In this document: in pieces, positions 30,501 to 38,758 of the stretch | Numbering within the stretch: position 1 is the first letter of the stretch | How the letters are laid out: every line of letters begins with the position of its first letter | Virus record (IMG/VR): IMGVR_UViG_3300021364_000051 | Location: 1 to 42,874 of that record | DNA length: 42,874 nt | Origin: a virus | Strand: one strand, 5' to 3' | Position numbers and translations under genes: made by a program | The notes under the pieces: model-generated | Told to the model about the DNA's origin: nothing | What the model saw: only the letters and a program-made list of their open reading frames with translations | Database searches by the model: none

Positions 30501-32343
30501 AAGATTGGCTCATGCTTGGGGTTGGACAGAATCTACCATTCAATCTAATGTCCGGACACATGGAGAATGGGAAAGATATGCAACATCTAATGATATTCTT
30601 CCGGGTAGACCTCAAAGATGGGATTTAGATCAACTTAGACCAGGACAACCATTCGATCAAACTAAAACAATTAGTAATGGTGGTAATGAGATGCGTGCTC
30701 TCATTACTGCTTATTTTAAAAAGATCAAACAAGCAGAAGAAACAGGTTCTGAACGATTAGGAACTACTACGAGTTCATCAAAAATAAATGCTAAACCACT
30801 AACAAAAGAACAGAAATCTCAAATAAAAAATTCAATAGATAAAATTGGTAAAATTGGATCTAACCAAGGAACTGGAGAAAATATTAAAATTCCAGGAGTT
30901 GGAACTTTTGTGAGTGGGAAAAACTTTTTTGGACAGAGTACTGACAAATATTTTGATGAAAGTGGTAGAAGAATTACCTACAAACAATTTCTTGAAAAAG
31001 TAACTTTAATCCAAGATGGTAAATTAAATAACTTAGATCCAAAATCTTCACCAAGTACATCTGATTCCGAAACTAATTCTGCAGGAACTTATTCTGGTAA
31101 AATACAATACTTTAGTAGTAATGATGGTGTAGTTAATAAATCACTTTTACCCGGAAAAAGTTATTCATTTAATGAGTTAAAACTTCATCATGGTCAACAA
31201 CAACCAAGAAGACAAGATGGATGGCCACGAGATTATACATTATTGCACGGAACAAATTTAGCATCATCTCCAAATGCAGATATTCCAGTTCCATTAGATT
31301 CTACGGTAACTCATAAACAAAGTTTTGGTGGATATGGAAATACGGTAATTGTCAAAAATGCTACTGGAAATATGTTATTTGCTCATTTGAGTAAATATGG
31401 AAATATTAAAGTTGGAGACAAAATAAAAGCAGGAACAATCATAGGAACGCAAGGAAGTACTGGTGGTAATTATGCCGATCATTTACATTTAGATGCAGAA
31501 AAGGAAGGACATGAAGCTTTCGTTAATTTTATTACTGGTAAAAAGGCAACATATGGTTCATCATCTGAAGATTCAAATGTAAATTTGGATCCAATAACTT
31601 CACCCACCATACCTCTCACACCATCTACTACTCCATCTCCTACACCATCTACTACTCCATCTCCAGATCCAGCACTAAAATTTAGAAAAAAATATTTAAA
31701 AGAAAGTCTCCTTTCAGAGAGAAAATTATTAGAGAAAATTTTAAAAATTGAAGGTAATAAAGGAACATTGGAAGAAGTTAAACTTCCAGGAGTTGGAACT
31801 TTTAAGAGTGGTAAAAACTGGCTTAAGCAGGGAGAAGATAAATATTTTGATGAAAGTGGAAGACCACTTAGTAAGGAAGAGTTTCTTGATAAGTTTTTTA
31901 CAAGAAGTAAGAATAAACGGAATGAACTTACTAATATTCTTGAAAAACTTTCTTTAACACAACCACCAACACCCACTGCACCATCACCTACTCCTCCTGC
32001 ACCAATTTTACCAAAACCATCAATTTTATCAGAACCATTAATTGAAAAGACAGCATCAACCATGTCTGATCAGGAAATTAGAGAAGAATATGATCGTTTG
32101 AGAAAGAAAAATCCTGTAACGGGAATGGTTGAAGGATCTGCCTCTGATCTCAAAAAAGCAGAAGATTTTGGTAAGAAAGCAAATCAAATTAAATATGGTA
32201 ATAATTTTGTAAGTTTACCAAAATCGTTTGAAAACATTCAAACATCAGCATCTTATGAAGATCCAGATCAAAATGTTATGGTGGCAATTCAACCAATTAT
32301 TATCAGAGAAAATAGTGGTAATAATGATATGAATATTTTTTGA
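27571..32343 (+). CDS. Giant multi-hydrolase tail protein
   Basis: A 1590-residue protein. The N-terminal part (about 130-205) is a paralogue of the previous gene: KGRETEREKPKLG, then GIIDAITKFIGNILLGKFLL. A second hydrophobic, Gly-rich segment is at about 421-460. Enzyme domains follow in order: lytic transglycosylase-like (about 624-740: MLAKMASESSLLPDE with catalytic Glu, ATGLIQMTPETA); an EF-hand loop DKNKDGKIQIFE (about 778); amidase-2-like (about 854-1050: IFLHWTGGFHNS, SSYHTTF, THGEWER, RWDLD); and M23-like (about 1210-1323: GYGNTVIVKN, MLFAHLS, ADHLHLD). The M23 HxGxD motif is replaced by HGTNL, so that domain may be structural. A 45-residue unit PGVGTFxSGKN...KYFDESGR occurs twice, around the M23 domain. 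Likely punctures the host wall at injection. Confidence 0.85.
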   Translation: MAIVGLLKVAGGQLVKSGGKKIVASKVFNKKTKQEESSKNSEETVKKSSAITYQKNRINFKNFVVDAEETASTGTTPKVVKKTDDTGSQLKVIRSELYSIEKILKSNLKKDEKYEKRKIRLLQKEKRKGRETEREKPKLGQKGLALAKKLVPGGGIIDAITKFIGNILLGKFLLFLLENAEKVAEFLKFIIPVTDFITNAVGSLFNGIVSFIEGSYNINEAIRKEIEGVGGEDALKEYDKFTDAFKKFANIAIILAMAGVPNTIGLDKPGKKPKPGKKPSSRSRNPLRRFFPKKPDPVKPVLPKKPLSPFQLEQARKSRTAIPAPTTGPGLGKGTGAKQGGVFRRGLGKSLSRAQTKILGRGTRLGANRFASKAAAKLAKSRIPIMGPLLVGIDTYFEDVEPKPDGDGKPDRKLDKTLFKVGGSALGGFLGSFIPIPILGTILGTFIGEYIGDLLYELIRGGGAAAVGNKLKNDIKRVIDGANLVKDWIFKGVSNIGKNTEHSVKVKKPDWLDKIPSFFRNLIPGFAGEFDVQKLIESFTGFQLGAWPTLLNPYDFNVSKKLRILRKAFFSETKSTTSSFDYSKPINISDYSDSSDGDNRREEPPNAGATQPTIAAESTPLSLTGSAKQLVGNDTEFLNGLVAMSRRLGVNPGDMLAKMASESSLLPDEQNQDTLATGLIQMTPETAASLGTSISALRRMSRAEQLPYIEKFLKQSYAGVTRPISAGHLYTGTFLPAFVKAPADAVIATKSGTGIVQGYGSFSAETVRGWYARNEGLDKNKDGKIQIFELGERIAKIKKDFGIAGGIVKGNFTTETRSQVNPQTPLTPQSPITSSQSEITSFPALQIPQSDMSEDLKNVTAHHGPLRAASTKDRAFKAGKGDKSKRIFLHWTGGFHNSPSSSYHTTFTGDGKAHRYTENYGVYKGTHTGGANTNSVGLSIAAMGHQGMTPNYYDEKKGWAENPPTGAQIQSMALEAARLAHAWGWTESTIQSNVRTHGEWERYATSNDILPGRPQRWDLDQLRPGQPFDQTKTISNGGNEMRALITAYFKKIKQAEETGSERLGTTTSSSKINAKPLTKEQKSQIKNSIDKIGKIGSNQGTGENIKIPGVGTFVSGKNFFGQSTDKYFDESGRRITYKQFLEKVTLIQDGKLNNLDPKSSPSTSDSETNSAGTYSGKIQYFSSNDGVVNKSLLPGKSYSFNELKLHHGQQQPRRQDGWPRDYTLLHGTNLASSPNADIPVPLDSTVTHKQSFGGYGNTVIVKNATGNMLFAHLSKYGNIKVGDKIKAGTIIGTQGSTGGNYADHLHLDAEKEGHEAFVNFITGKKATYGSSSEDSNVNLDPITSPTIPLTPSTTPSPTPSTTPSPDPALKFRKKYLKESLLSERKLLEKILKIEGNKGTLEEVKLPGVGTFKSGKNWLKQGEDKYFDESGRPLSKEEFLDKFFTRSKNKRNELTNILEKLSLTQPPTPTAPSPTPPAPILPKPSILSEPLIEKTASTMSDQEIREEYDRLRKKNPVTGMVEGSASDLKKAEDFGKKANQIKYGNNFVSLPKSFENIQTSASYEDPDQNVMVAIQPIIIRENSGNNDMNIF
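30880..31905 (+). repeat. Two-copy PGVGTF/KYFDESGR module flanking the M23-like domain
   Basis: Copy 1 at about 30880-31000 and copy 2 at about 31780-31905 both encode PGVGTF, SGKN, then DKYFDESGR and a helix. Differences in between are conservative. The two copies flank the M23-like domain, suggesting domain insertion or a cell-wall binding pair. Confidence 0.8.
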
Positions 32344-32378
32344 TAACTTACTTTTAAAAATTTATATGGAAAGATAAA

Positions 32379-33674
32379 ATGCCAAGAATACAAAACACCA
32401 TAGAACAACTCACAATATTTTCAAATTACGGACTCCCACCCGTTAATGTTCTTGGATTGGGTAGCTTAAATGAATTGGTAATTTTTCAAAGTATGCTTGA
32501 TGATACAATTAGAGCAAATTTTCAAATAAATGATAGTGGAGCTAGAGAAGATTATAGTACTACAACTGTTAACATAGAAGAGGAAACAAAAGGTGGATTG
32601 AAGATAACTTCGGGAGAAAAAGTTGATCTTGCAGTCAAAGATGAGCAGGGATTTACAATATCATTATCACTTCTGATTGAACAGGTAACATCTAGTTCAT
32701 CCGATACCATGATTGAAACGTTTGATATTTCTCTATGCTCTGAAGATTATATAAAAAATCAATGGGAAACTCATAGAACTAAAAGAAATTACCAGGGAAA
32801 AATAAGTGATATTGTTGCAACTATTTTAACGGAAGATTTAAAAACATCGCAAGATTTTGAAATAGACGCCACATTAAATTTTCTTCCAATTAATGGGCAT
32901 TATGATACACCTTTAGATCTTATTACTATACTGGCACCAAAATCAATTCCAGAAGAACATCCTCAGTTTTCTGGATACCTTTTTTATAATACTTATGAAG
33001 GATATAAATTCAAATCCATAGATATTCTTCATAAGCAAGGTCCAAAGAGAAAAATGATAGCCAATAGAACGGCTGACAAACCACCAGGTTATGATAATAA
33101 AATAGTAAATTTTAATTTTCAGAATACTATAGATATTTTTAAAAGTATGAGAACATCTTCTTTATCTAAAGTAATATTAAAAACTTTCGATGAATATACT
33201 AACTTTTACGAAGAAAATGAATTTGATAGTGATGAATTATTTCAAATTAGTAATAATCTTGCTTCAGAAAAACCTTTAGTTGCTACAATTCTTGATTATG
33301 AGGAACAAGTTAGTACCATTATGAATCAAACATATAATACTGGTACTTTGCCTCCAGGCAGCACTCTTTTAGAACAATTACCTTTTTCAAAGGAACCTAC
33401 TTTTGATCTTGATACAATTGTTAGAAAATCAATTGCCAGATATAATCAAGTTTTTTTACTTCGAGCAACGATTATAATCGAACCTGGAGATTTTGAGATA
33501 TTTCCTGGTGATATTATAATTTGCGATTTTCCAGAAATCTCTCCAAAAGATTTGAGATTACAAGTATCAAAGAAAAAAAGTGGAAAATATATGGTAATGG
33601 ATATCTCACATTATATAAATGCAGAGCACTGTTATTCTCGTCTAAATATCGTAAGAGATACTATCATGGTATAA
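32379..33674 (+). CDS. Baseplate hub protein, gp27-like
   Basis: A 431-residue protein starting MPRIQNTIEQLTIFSNYGLP. The N-terminal half is beta-rich (FQSMLDDTIRANFQINDSGA, then GEKVDLAVKDEQGFTISLSL) and includes a helix-rich middle (ISDIVATILTEDLKTSQDFE). This resembles the tube-domain plus lysM-like layout of T4 gp27/gpD hub proteins, which sit above the gp5 spike. It is upstream of the gp5-like gene, as expected. T4 gp27 has 391 residues. The assignment is by layout and synteny, not by clear motif. Confidence 0.6.
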   Translation: MPRIQNTIEQLTIFSNYGLPPVNVLGLGSLNELVIFQSMLDDTIRANFQINDSGAREDYSTTTVNIEEETKGGLKITSGEKVDLAVKDEQGFTISLSLLIEQVTSSSSDTMIETFDISLCSEDYIKNQWETHRTKRNYQGKISDIVATILTEDLKTSQDFEIDATLNFLPINGHYDTPLDLITILAPKSIPEEHPQFSGYLFYNTYEGYKFKSIDILHKQGPKRKMIANRTADKPPGYDNKIVNFNFQNTIDIFKSMRTSSLSKVILKTFDEYTNFYEENEFDSDELFQISNNLASEKPLVATILDYEEQVSTIMNQTYNTGTLPPGSTLLEQLPFSKEPTFDLDTIVRKSIARYNQVFLLRATIIIEPGDFEIFPGDIIICDFPEISPKDLRLQVSKKKSGKYMVMDISHYINAEHCYSRLNIVRDTIMV

Positions 33675-33676
33675 TC

Positions 33677-33892
33677 ATGGAAAAATCTATAGAAGATCAT
33701 ATCGAAAAGGACAGAAAGATCCTTGAAGATCCAAACATTTCACCACAAAGACGCAGACATATTGAATCAGAACTTCATGATTTAGAAGAATATCATGAAA
33801 ATAATCCAGAAGATCATCATGATCCAACGTCTTTTGAAATGTATTGTGATTCAAATCCAGAAGCAGATGAATGTAGAATCTACGAGGATTAA
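33677..33892 (+). CDS. CP12-tail protein inside the baseplate operon
   Basis: A 71-residue protein. The last 20 residues include YCDSNPEADECRIYED, which is the C-terminal GAPDH-binding motif of CP12, with the two cysteines eight residues apart as in CP12. CP12 is a disordered redox protein that locks GAPDH and phosphoribulokinase in the dark and so stops the Calvin cycle. The N-terminal cysteine pair of full CP12 is absent; instead the protein has a charged helix (HIEKDRKILEDPNIS, HIESELHDLEEY) and a His/Asp-rich HENNPEDHHDP. It overlaps the next gene by one base and starts 3 bases after the hub gene, so its expression is tied to late structural genes. Confidence 0.7.
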   Translation: MEKSIEDHIEKDRKILEDPNISPQRRRHIESELHDLEEYHENNPEDHHDPTSFEMYCDSNPEADECRIYED

Positions 33893-34542
33893 TGGCAGCA
33901 CTAATATGCAATCTTCCATCAGTTGAAGTATGGGTAAGAAAAGAATATTTAACTGATCATCAAAGTGGACATGGTGAATTTGTAAAAGGTGTTTGGGTTT
34001 CTGCAAAATCAATGCCTGGTAGAGCATTTTACTTTGAAACTTATCTACCAGAGTATGCAGCAATGTATGATAAATTACCAATTAGTGCATTTTTGTCAGA
34101 ACCAAAAATACCAGATCCTGATATGAGTTTACATAATCTTCAATTCTGGAATTGTATGGATTATGGTGTAGTTGCCGTCCAAAAACAATTCATTGGATGT
34201 ATGGATTATGAGATATATACTAGAGATCATGGCACGATGCGTGGAAGTTATATCTGCACATTAGATAATTATCATCAAGATCCAGATGTAATTGATTATG
34301 CGACCAGTGAAAATCCAGCAGAACATAAATCTCATAACCTAATTGAACTTGTCAATGGACAATATGCATTATATCCAAACAATCGAACAAGAATTTATGA
34401 TAATAGTTTGACACCACCTGAACCAAAAATTCCAGATTTCAAAGTTTCAACTAAATATTATCAAGTTGAAAGTGGTTATGACCAAATGGGATTAGGCGAT
34501 CAAGAATCTTATTTTTGGAAAACTTCTAAAGAGAGAGAATAA
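33892..34542 (+). CDS. Conserved virion-associated protein, 216 aa
   Basis: One-base overlap with the CP12-like gene. It opens ALICNLPSVEVWVRKEYLTD, includes SMPGRAFYFETYLPEYAAMYD, LHNLQFWNCMDYGV and GTMRGSYICTLDNY. I recall this as a conserved cyanophage structural-region protein. Position between gp27-like and gp5-like genes suggests a hub or baseplate component. No named family. Confidence 0.65.
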   Translation: MAALICNLPSVEVWVRKEYLTDHQSGHGEFVKGVWVSAKSMPGRAFYFETYLPEYAAMYDKLPISAFLSEPKIPDPDMSLHNLQFWNCMDYGVVAVQKQFIGCMDYEIYTRDHGTMRGSYICTLDNYHQDPDVIDYATSENPAEHKSHNLIELVNGQYALYPNNRTRIYDNSLTPPEPKIPDFKVSTKYYQVESGYDQMGLGDQESYFWKTSKERE

Positions 34543-34544
34543 TT

Positions 34545-37500
34545 GTGGATGAAATGTACAGCTACCAAGGTCTTACACCTGCGTACCTAAAAGATAATGT
34601 AAGAAAAAATGCAATGTATTGGTGGGTAGGTCAGGTAGTTGATGAAGAAACATGGCGCGATAATGAACAAACTATTCTCCACAATAGAGATGCTTCTCTC
34701 GGTTGGGGTAAAAGATATCGAGTAAGAATAATTAGTAGAGATCCTGATATTAAAGAACCACCTTTATATACTCCAGATCAACTTCTGGAAATGGCAAGTG
34801 TTATCGCTCCAGTTACTGCTGGTTCTGGTCATGGTGGTTATGCCGAGACATCAGTTCTTGCACAAGGATCTTTTGTTGTGGGGTTTTATCTTGATGGTGA
34901 AGAAGGAAGACAACCATGTATTTTTGGATGCCTTCCAAATAATCCACAAACTCGTCTATTAGGTGCAGATCCAGAATTAGGGTATATACCAAGATCTGGT
35001 TATTATGGTTTAACTGGAACTAAAACATGTTCAACAAATGATTTATATGGAACCAATCCAGCAGAAGGTGAAATACCATGTAAAGAAGCAGGTACTGCAG
35101 ATGGTGCATTATTTGATGTTAGAAAAAATGATCAAAAAATAGATGGTGATCTTGTTGAAGTAAGAAAGAAAAATATTGAGTGTGAAGGTCCAGGTGGACC
35201 TATACAAAATATTCAAGGTTTTATTCAAAAAGCCTTAGCAGTTATTAATTTTATAAAATCTCAAGGAAATTCTTTTTTAACTGCTGCAAGTGATTTGAAA
35301 GATAACATTCAAAATGTTATCAATTCTGCAGCAACTTTTGTTTCTTCGATGTTTAAATTAATTGTCAATAAAATAAAAGGTTTTGTTATAGAAAAATTTA
35401 ATAACACAATAAAAGATATAGCTGCAAATCTCCCACCAAATCTTAGACAACCATTTTCAACTGCAAATAGTGAAGCAGTAGATGGATTAGCTTGCGTATT
35501 TAATAAGATTATACAAGGTTTGTTAGAATTAGCTAAAAATTTATTAGATGATCTTATTTTTGGAGCACAAGGTATTGTTTCAGCACCAATATGTGCAGCA
35601 GAAAAACTTGTTGGTGATTTATTAGGAAATATTCTGAGTGATATTACAGCAGGAGTAGATGCCGCATTATCTGCAGTTGAAGGTGTTCTTCAGACTGCCG
35701 GTGATATTCTTGGCGGAGTATTTAATATTCTCGATATTGTTACTGGTATTTTAAACTTCTTAAAATGTGATGAAACACCGAATTGCAATTACACTGCAAG
35801 ATGGAGTTTTTGGAATGGTGAAAATGAAGCAGCGGCAGTAGATGAGGCTATTGCTAACTTACTACAAGACGTTGCACAAAATTTACCAGGAGGAGATGGT
35901 AGTGGATCTTTTGCTTGCAATACTGGTCAAACTGAAAATACTTTCCCAACAATATCATTCCCATCATTATCATTTGATATTGGAGTACCAGCTCCTACAC
36001 CAGCTCCTGCACCTGCACCAACATCAATAGACACCGCACCAACTCCAGCTCCTGCACCCGATCCAGCACCTGCTCCTACACCAACTCCAGCTCCTACACC
36101 AGCACCATCTCCGGCACCTGCTCCTGCTCCTGCTCCTACACCAACTCCAGCACCTGCTCCTACACCAGCACCTGCTCCAGCTCCTGAACCTGAACCTGTA
36201 GCAGAACCAGTCATATTAAATCCACCACCACCAGTAGATCCTGATGTGGTTGATGAAGAAGATATAATCGATGATGATGCGATTGATGATGAAGAAGATG
36301 TAATTGATACTCCATCTTCTGGTATTTTCGATTCTACCGAACCAATATTGACCGCATCTGCAATTGTTTCTGCATCAGGTGAGATCATGGGTTTGGATTT
36401 TGCTGCAAATGGCACACCATTTTCCGCTAATCTTAAGACTACACCTGAGGTTGTTATTAATGCTAATAATACAAATGGTGGTGGAGCAAAAATTAGACTA
36501 ATTACTGCTACTGAAGATCAAGAACCTAGTATTGATTTTAAATCCGGTAACGAAGTTACAGTAATTGGAGCCGTAGTTCTTAGTCCCGGACAAGGATATT
36601 TGCAAAGACCGGATGGATCTAGTAATTTTCCAAGTGGCCCAAATGATATTATAATAAAGACACCAACAGGAGGTTCAGTAGTTGTTCCTCCTGGAACTTT
36701 AGTTGGAGGACCAGATAGTAATTTTGATATTAGTGTACCAATTTCTGAAGAAACTGAAGCACAAGATGAAGATGATGAAGAATCTGGTTCAGGACCATCT
36801 ATATTAAATCCACTATCAGTAGATCTTGATGTTGATGATGAAGAAGAAATTGATACTGATGTGGATGATGAAGAAGATGAAATTGATACTGATGTGGATG
36901 ATATAGATGTAAGAAATTCTTCAATAGATCCTGCAGTTGATCCTGCAGATGATCCAAATGCAGTATTAGTGTTTATACCTAGAGGATTGCAACCAATACC
37001 AGTATATAATGTAGATACTGGTATACAAACTGATCTTCTTATCGGTGAAGGTATAGAAGTTGGAATTCCAATTCCTCCAAATTCAACATTTACTTCACCA
37101 TCAATTACACCACCAACTCCTTCAAATTCTCCAGCAGTTCAAGAAGATGATAACATTGGAGTTCAAGAGTCTTCATTACCAATCGATTTTGATCCTGAAG
37201 AAAATACTATAGGAGTTCCCACGGTTACAATAACACCACCAGAAGGAGGACAAGCATCTAGTGTTATTTCGGAAGATAATACTAATGGTATAGTTGGTGG
37301 AGTTAGGCCAAATAATATAACTGCAGGTCCTGCTAGAGGTCCAGTTAGAAGATCTGGTGGTTCTGATAGAGCACCTGGCGGTATTGTAGGTTTTGAAGGT
37401 TTACCTGGAGAATTTGATGGTCTTGGTCCTGAAGATTTGGATGATGATACTAGAAGATTAGTTGATAGTACTGGAACACCCACTAATATTGATGATTTCA

Positions 37501-38159
37501 CTGGAGAACCTGGAGGAACTGGTGGTGTTAGAAGACCTCTTAGTACTGGTGCAGGAACTGGTGGTCTTGTTTCTGACGGTAATGGAAGATTTATTCCTGA
37601 GGATAATGAAAGTTTTGTTCCTAATGGTAATGGAGGTTTAGATAATGATACTAGACAATTTGTTAACAGTACTGGAAGACCTGTCAATCCTACAAGACCT
37701 AGTGTTAATAGAGAATTTGTTCCTGATGGTAATGGAGGATTTATTCCTCAGGGTACTGGAATTGGAGGAGGAACACCTTTTGTCTCTGATGGTAGACCAA
37801 GTGTTGAAGGGAAATCTGTAGATGTAGTTCTTGAAGGATTTTTTATTGATAACACTGGTATAAATTATCGTCCAGGAGATGAGGTTGTTATTGAACCATC
37901 AAATGGTGTTGAGGTGCTTCCAGTATTCAATAATATTGGTCAATTAGTGGACCTAAATATTCAAAATCCAGGTAATGTTTTCCTAGAAATCCCAAGAATT
38001 TTTGTAAGAACACAAACTGGCATTAATGCCAATATAATTCCTATTTTTGGTGTTAGAAAGGATGAAGGTCCAGATGAAAGACTTATCGAACTTACTGGGG
38101 ATCGAATTATTAGTGTCGTTGATTGTGTAGGAAATTTTGATGAAATAGAATTGAGGTAA
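34545..38159 (+). CDS. gp5: Baseplate hub/spike gp5-like, lysozyme domain absent
   Basis: A 1204-residue protein starting at GTG 34545. Residues about 20-150 form the gp5-type OB-fold: MYWWVGQVVDEETWRDN, WGKRYRVRIISRDPDIKEPP, VIAPVTAGSGHGGYAET, then FVVGFYLDGEEGRQPCIFGC. The T4 lysozyme domain is not present. Instead there are helical and hydrophobic sections (about 225-405), a Pro-Ala repeat linker (about 482-553), acidic repeats (about 760-790), low-complexity Gly/Asp/Arg-rich segments, and a C-terminal beta domain (about 1091-1172, INYRPGDEVVIEPSNG). The wall-cutting function appears to have moved to 27571. The spike beta-helix is a separate gene, directly next. Confidence 0.85.
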   Translation: MDEMYSYQGLTPAYLKDNVRKNAMYWWVGQVVDEETWRDNEQTILHNRDASLGWGKRYRVRIISRDPDIKEPPLYTPDQLLEMASVIAPVTAGSGHGGYAETSVLAQGSFVVGFYLDGEEGRQPCIFGCLPNNPQTRLLGADPELGYIPRSGYYGLTGTKTCSTNDLYGTNPAEGEIPCKEAGTADGALFDVRKNDQKIDGDLVEVRKKNIECEGPGGPIQNIQGFIQKALAVINFIKSQGNSFLTAASDLKDNIQNVINSAATFVSSMFKLIVNKIKGFVIEKFNNTIKDIAANLPPNLRQPFSTANSEAVDGLACVFNKIIQGLLELAKNLLDDLIFGAQGIVSAPICAAEKLVGDLLGNILSDITAGVDAALSAVEGVLQTAGDILGGVFNILDIVTGILNFLKCDETPNCNYTARWSFWNGENEAAAVDEAIANLLQDVAQNLPGGDGSGSFACNTGQTENTFPTISFPSLSFDIGVPAPTPAPAPAPTSIDTAPTPAPAPDPAPAPTPTPAPTPAPSPAPAPAPAPTPTPAPAPTPAPAPAPEPEPVAEPVILNPPPPVDPDVVDEEDIIDDDAIDDEEDVIDTPSSGIFDSTEPILTASAIVSASGEIMGLDFAANGTPFSANLKTTPEVVINANNTNGGGAKIRLITATEDQEPSIDFKSGNEVTVIGAVVLSPGQGYLQRPDGSSNFPSGPNDIIIKTPTGGSVVVPPGTLVGGPDSNFDISVPISEETEAQDEDDEESGSGPSILNPLSVDLDVDDEEEIDTDVDDEEDEIDTDVDDIDVRNSSIDPAVDPADDPNAVLVFIPRGLQPIPVYNVDTGIQTDLLIGEGIEVGIPIPPNSTFTSPSITPPTPSNSPAVQEDDNIGVQESSLPIDFDPEENTIGVPTVTITPPEGGQASSVISEDNTNGIVGGVRPNNITAGPARGPVRRSGGSDRAPGGIVGFEGLPGEFDGLGPEDLDDDTRRLVDSTGTPTNIDDFTGEPGGTGGVRRPLSTGAGTGGLVSDGNGRFIPEDNESFVPNGNGGLDNDTRQFVNSTGRPVNPTRPSVNREFVPDGNGGFIPQGTGIGGGTPFVSDGRPSVEGKSVDVVLEGFFIDNTGINYRPGDEVVIEPSNGVEVLPVFNNIGQLVDLNIQNPGNVFLEIPRIFVRTQTGINANIIPIFGVRKDEGPDERLIELTGDRIISVVDCVGNFDEIELR
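35988..36200 (+). repeat. Pro-Ala low-complexity repeat in gp5-like gene
   Basis: Repeated CCAGCTCCT/CCAGCACCT triplets code about 70 residues of (PA)n, (PT)n and related units. It is likely an extended stiff linker between the hub body and later domains. Replication slippage could change its length. Confidence 0.9.
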
Positions 38160-38162
38160 TTT

Positions 38163-38756
38163 ATGGCTAAAAAATTAGAACACGTACCTGCATATAAAAG
38201 ACATCCTTGGGGAAATCTTGAACTAGGTCAACAATGCCTTGATGGAGTTATAACAGGAATTGGACTACAAGCATTCAATTCAATTCATTATATACATTTA
38301 GATTCAACAGGTGCCCGTGAAGGATGGACTTTATGTAGAAATCCTGGAGTATTTGAAATCAAATGTGGTGATAAGGTAAGTCCAGATTCAACTGGAATTG
38401 ATATTGAAACTTTAAATGGAAATATAAATTTAACGGCAAATAATGGTAGAATTATTCTTCGAGCTAAAGATATTGATATTTTAGCTAATGGAGAAGATCT
38501 AAATAGAGGACATATAAAATTAGAAGCAAATCAAGATATAAAACTCAAAGCTGGTGGAGCTTTTGATTTAACGGCAGAAAACGGTTATCGATTATTTTCT
38601 CCAAAGGTTGGTAAAATTATTGCTAATACTGAATTGTTTACTGTAACTAATTTTATGAAAGGTTTGACTGTAGCATCTGCTTCAAAGTTAGGTAAAACTG
38701 ACTTTGCTAATACTTTTGAATTCTTAACATTTACAAATCAAACACCTATTGTTTAA
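38163..38756 (+). CDS. Beta-helix spike protein, gp5 C-terminal-like
   Basis: A 197-residue protein. The first about 70 residues (HPWGNLELGQQCLDGVITGI, YIHLDSTGAREGWTLCRNPG) precede a run of short strands: IDIETLNGNINLTANNGRI, ILRAKDIDILANG, HIKLEANQDIKLKAGGAFDL. This octad-like repetition is characteristic of the triangular beta-helix of T4 gp5 and VgrG spikes. It starts 3 bases after the gp5-like gene, so the spike is encoded as a separate chain. It likely tops the membrane-piercing tip. Confidence 0.8.
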   Translation: MAKKLEHVPAYKRHPWGNLELGQQCLDGVITGIGLQAFNSIHYIHLDSTGAREGWTLCRNPGVFEIKCGDKVSPDSTGIDIETLNGNINLTANNGRIILRAKDIDILANGEDLNRGHIKLEANQDIKLKAGGAFDLTAENGYRLFSPKVGKIIANTELFTVTNFMKGLTVASASKLGKTDFANTFEFLTFTNQTPIV

Positions 38757-38758
38757 TT

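Noticed and set aside
31479-32063. Minus-strand open frame of 194 codons
   Set aside because: Antisense of the hydrolase gene; composition is Ser/Phe/Gly-rich as expected of a reversed Lys/Pro/Thr-rich coding strand, and no family motif appears.
36000-36415. Minus-strand open frame rich in Gly/Ala/Val
   Set aside because: It is the complement of the Pro-Ala linker of the gp5-like gene; the repeat lacks stops in several frames.
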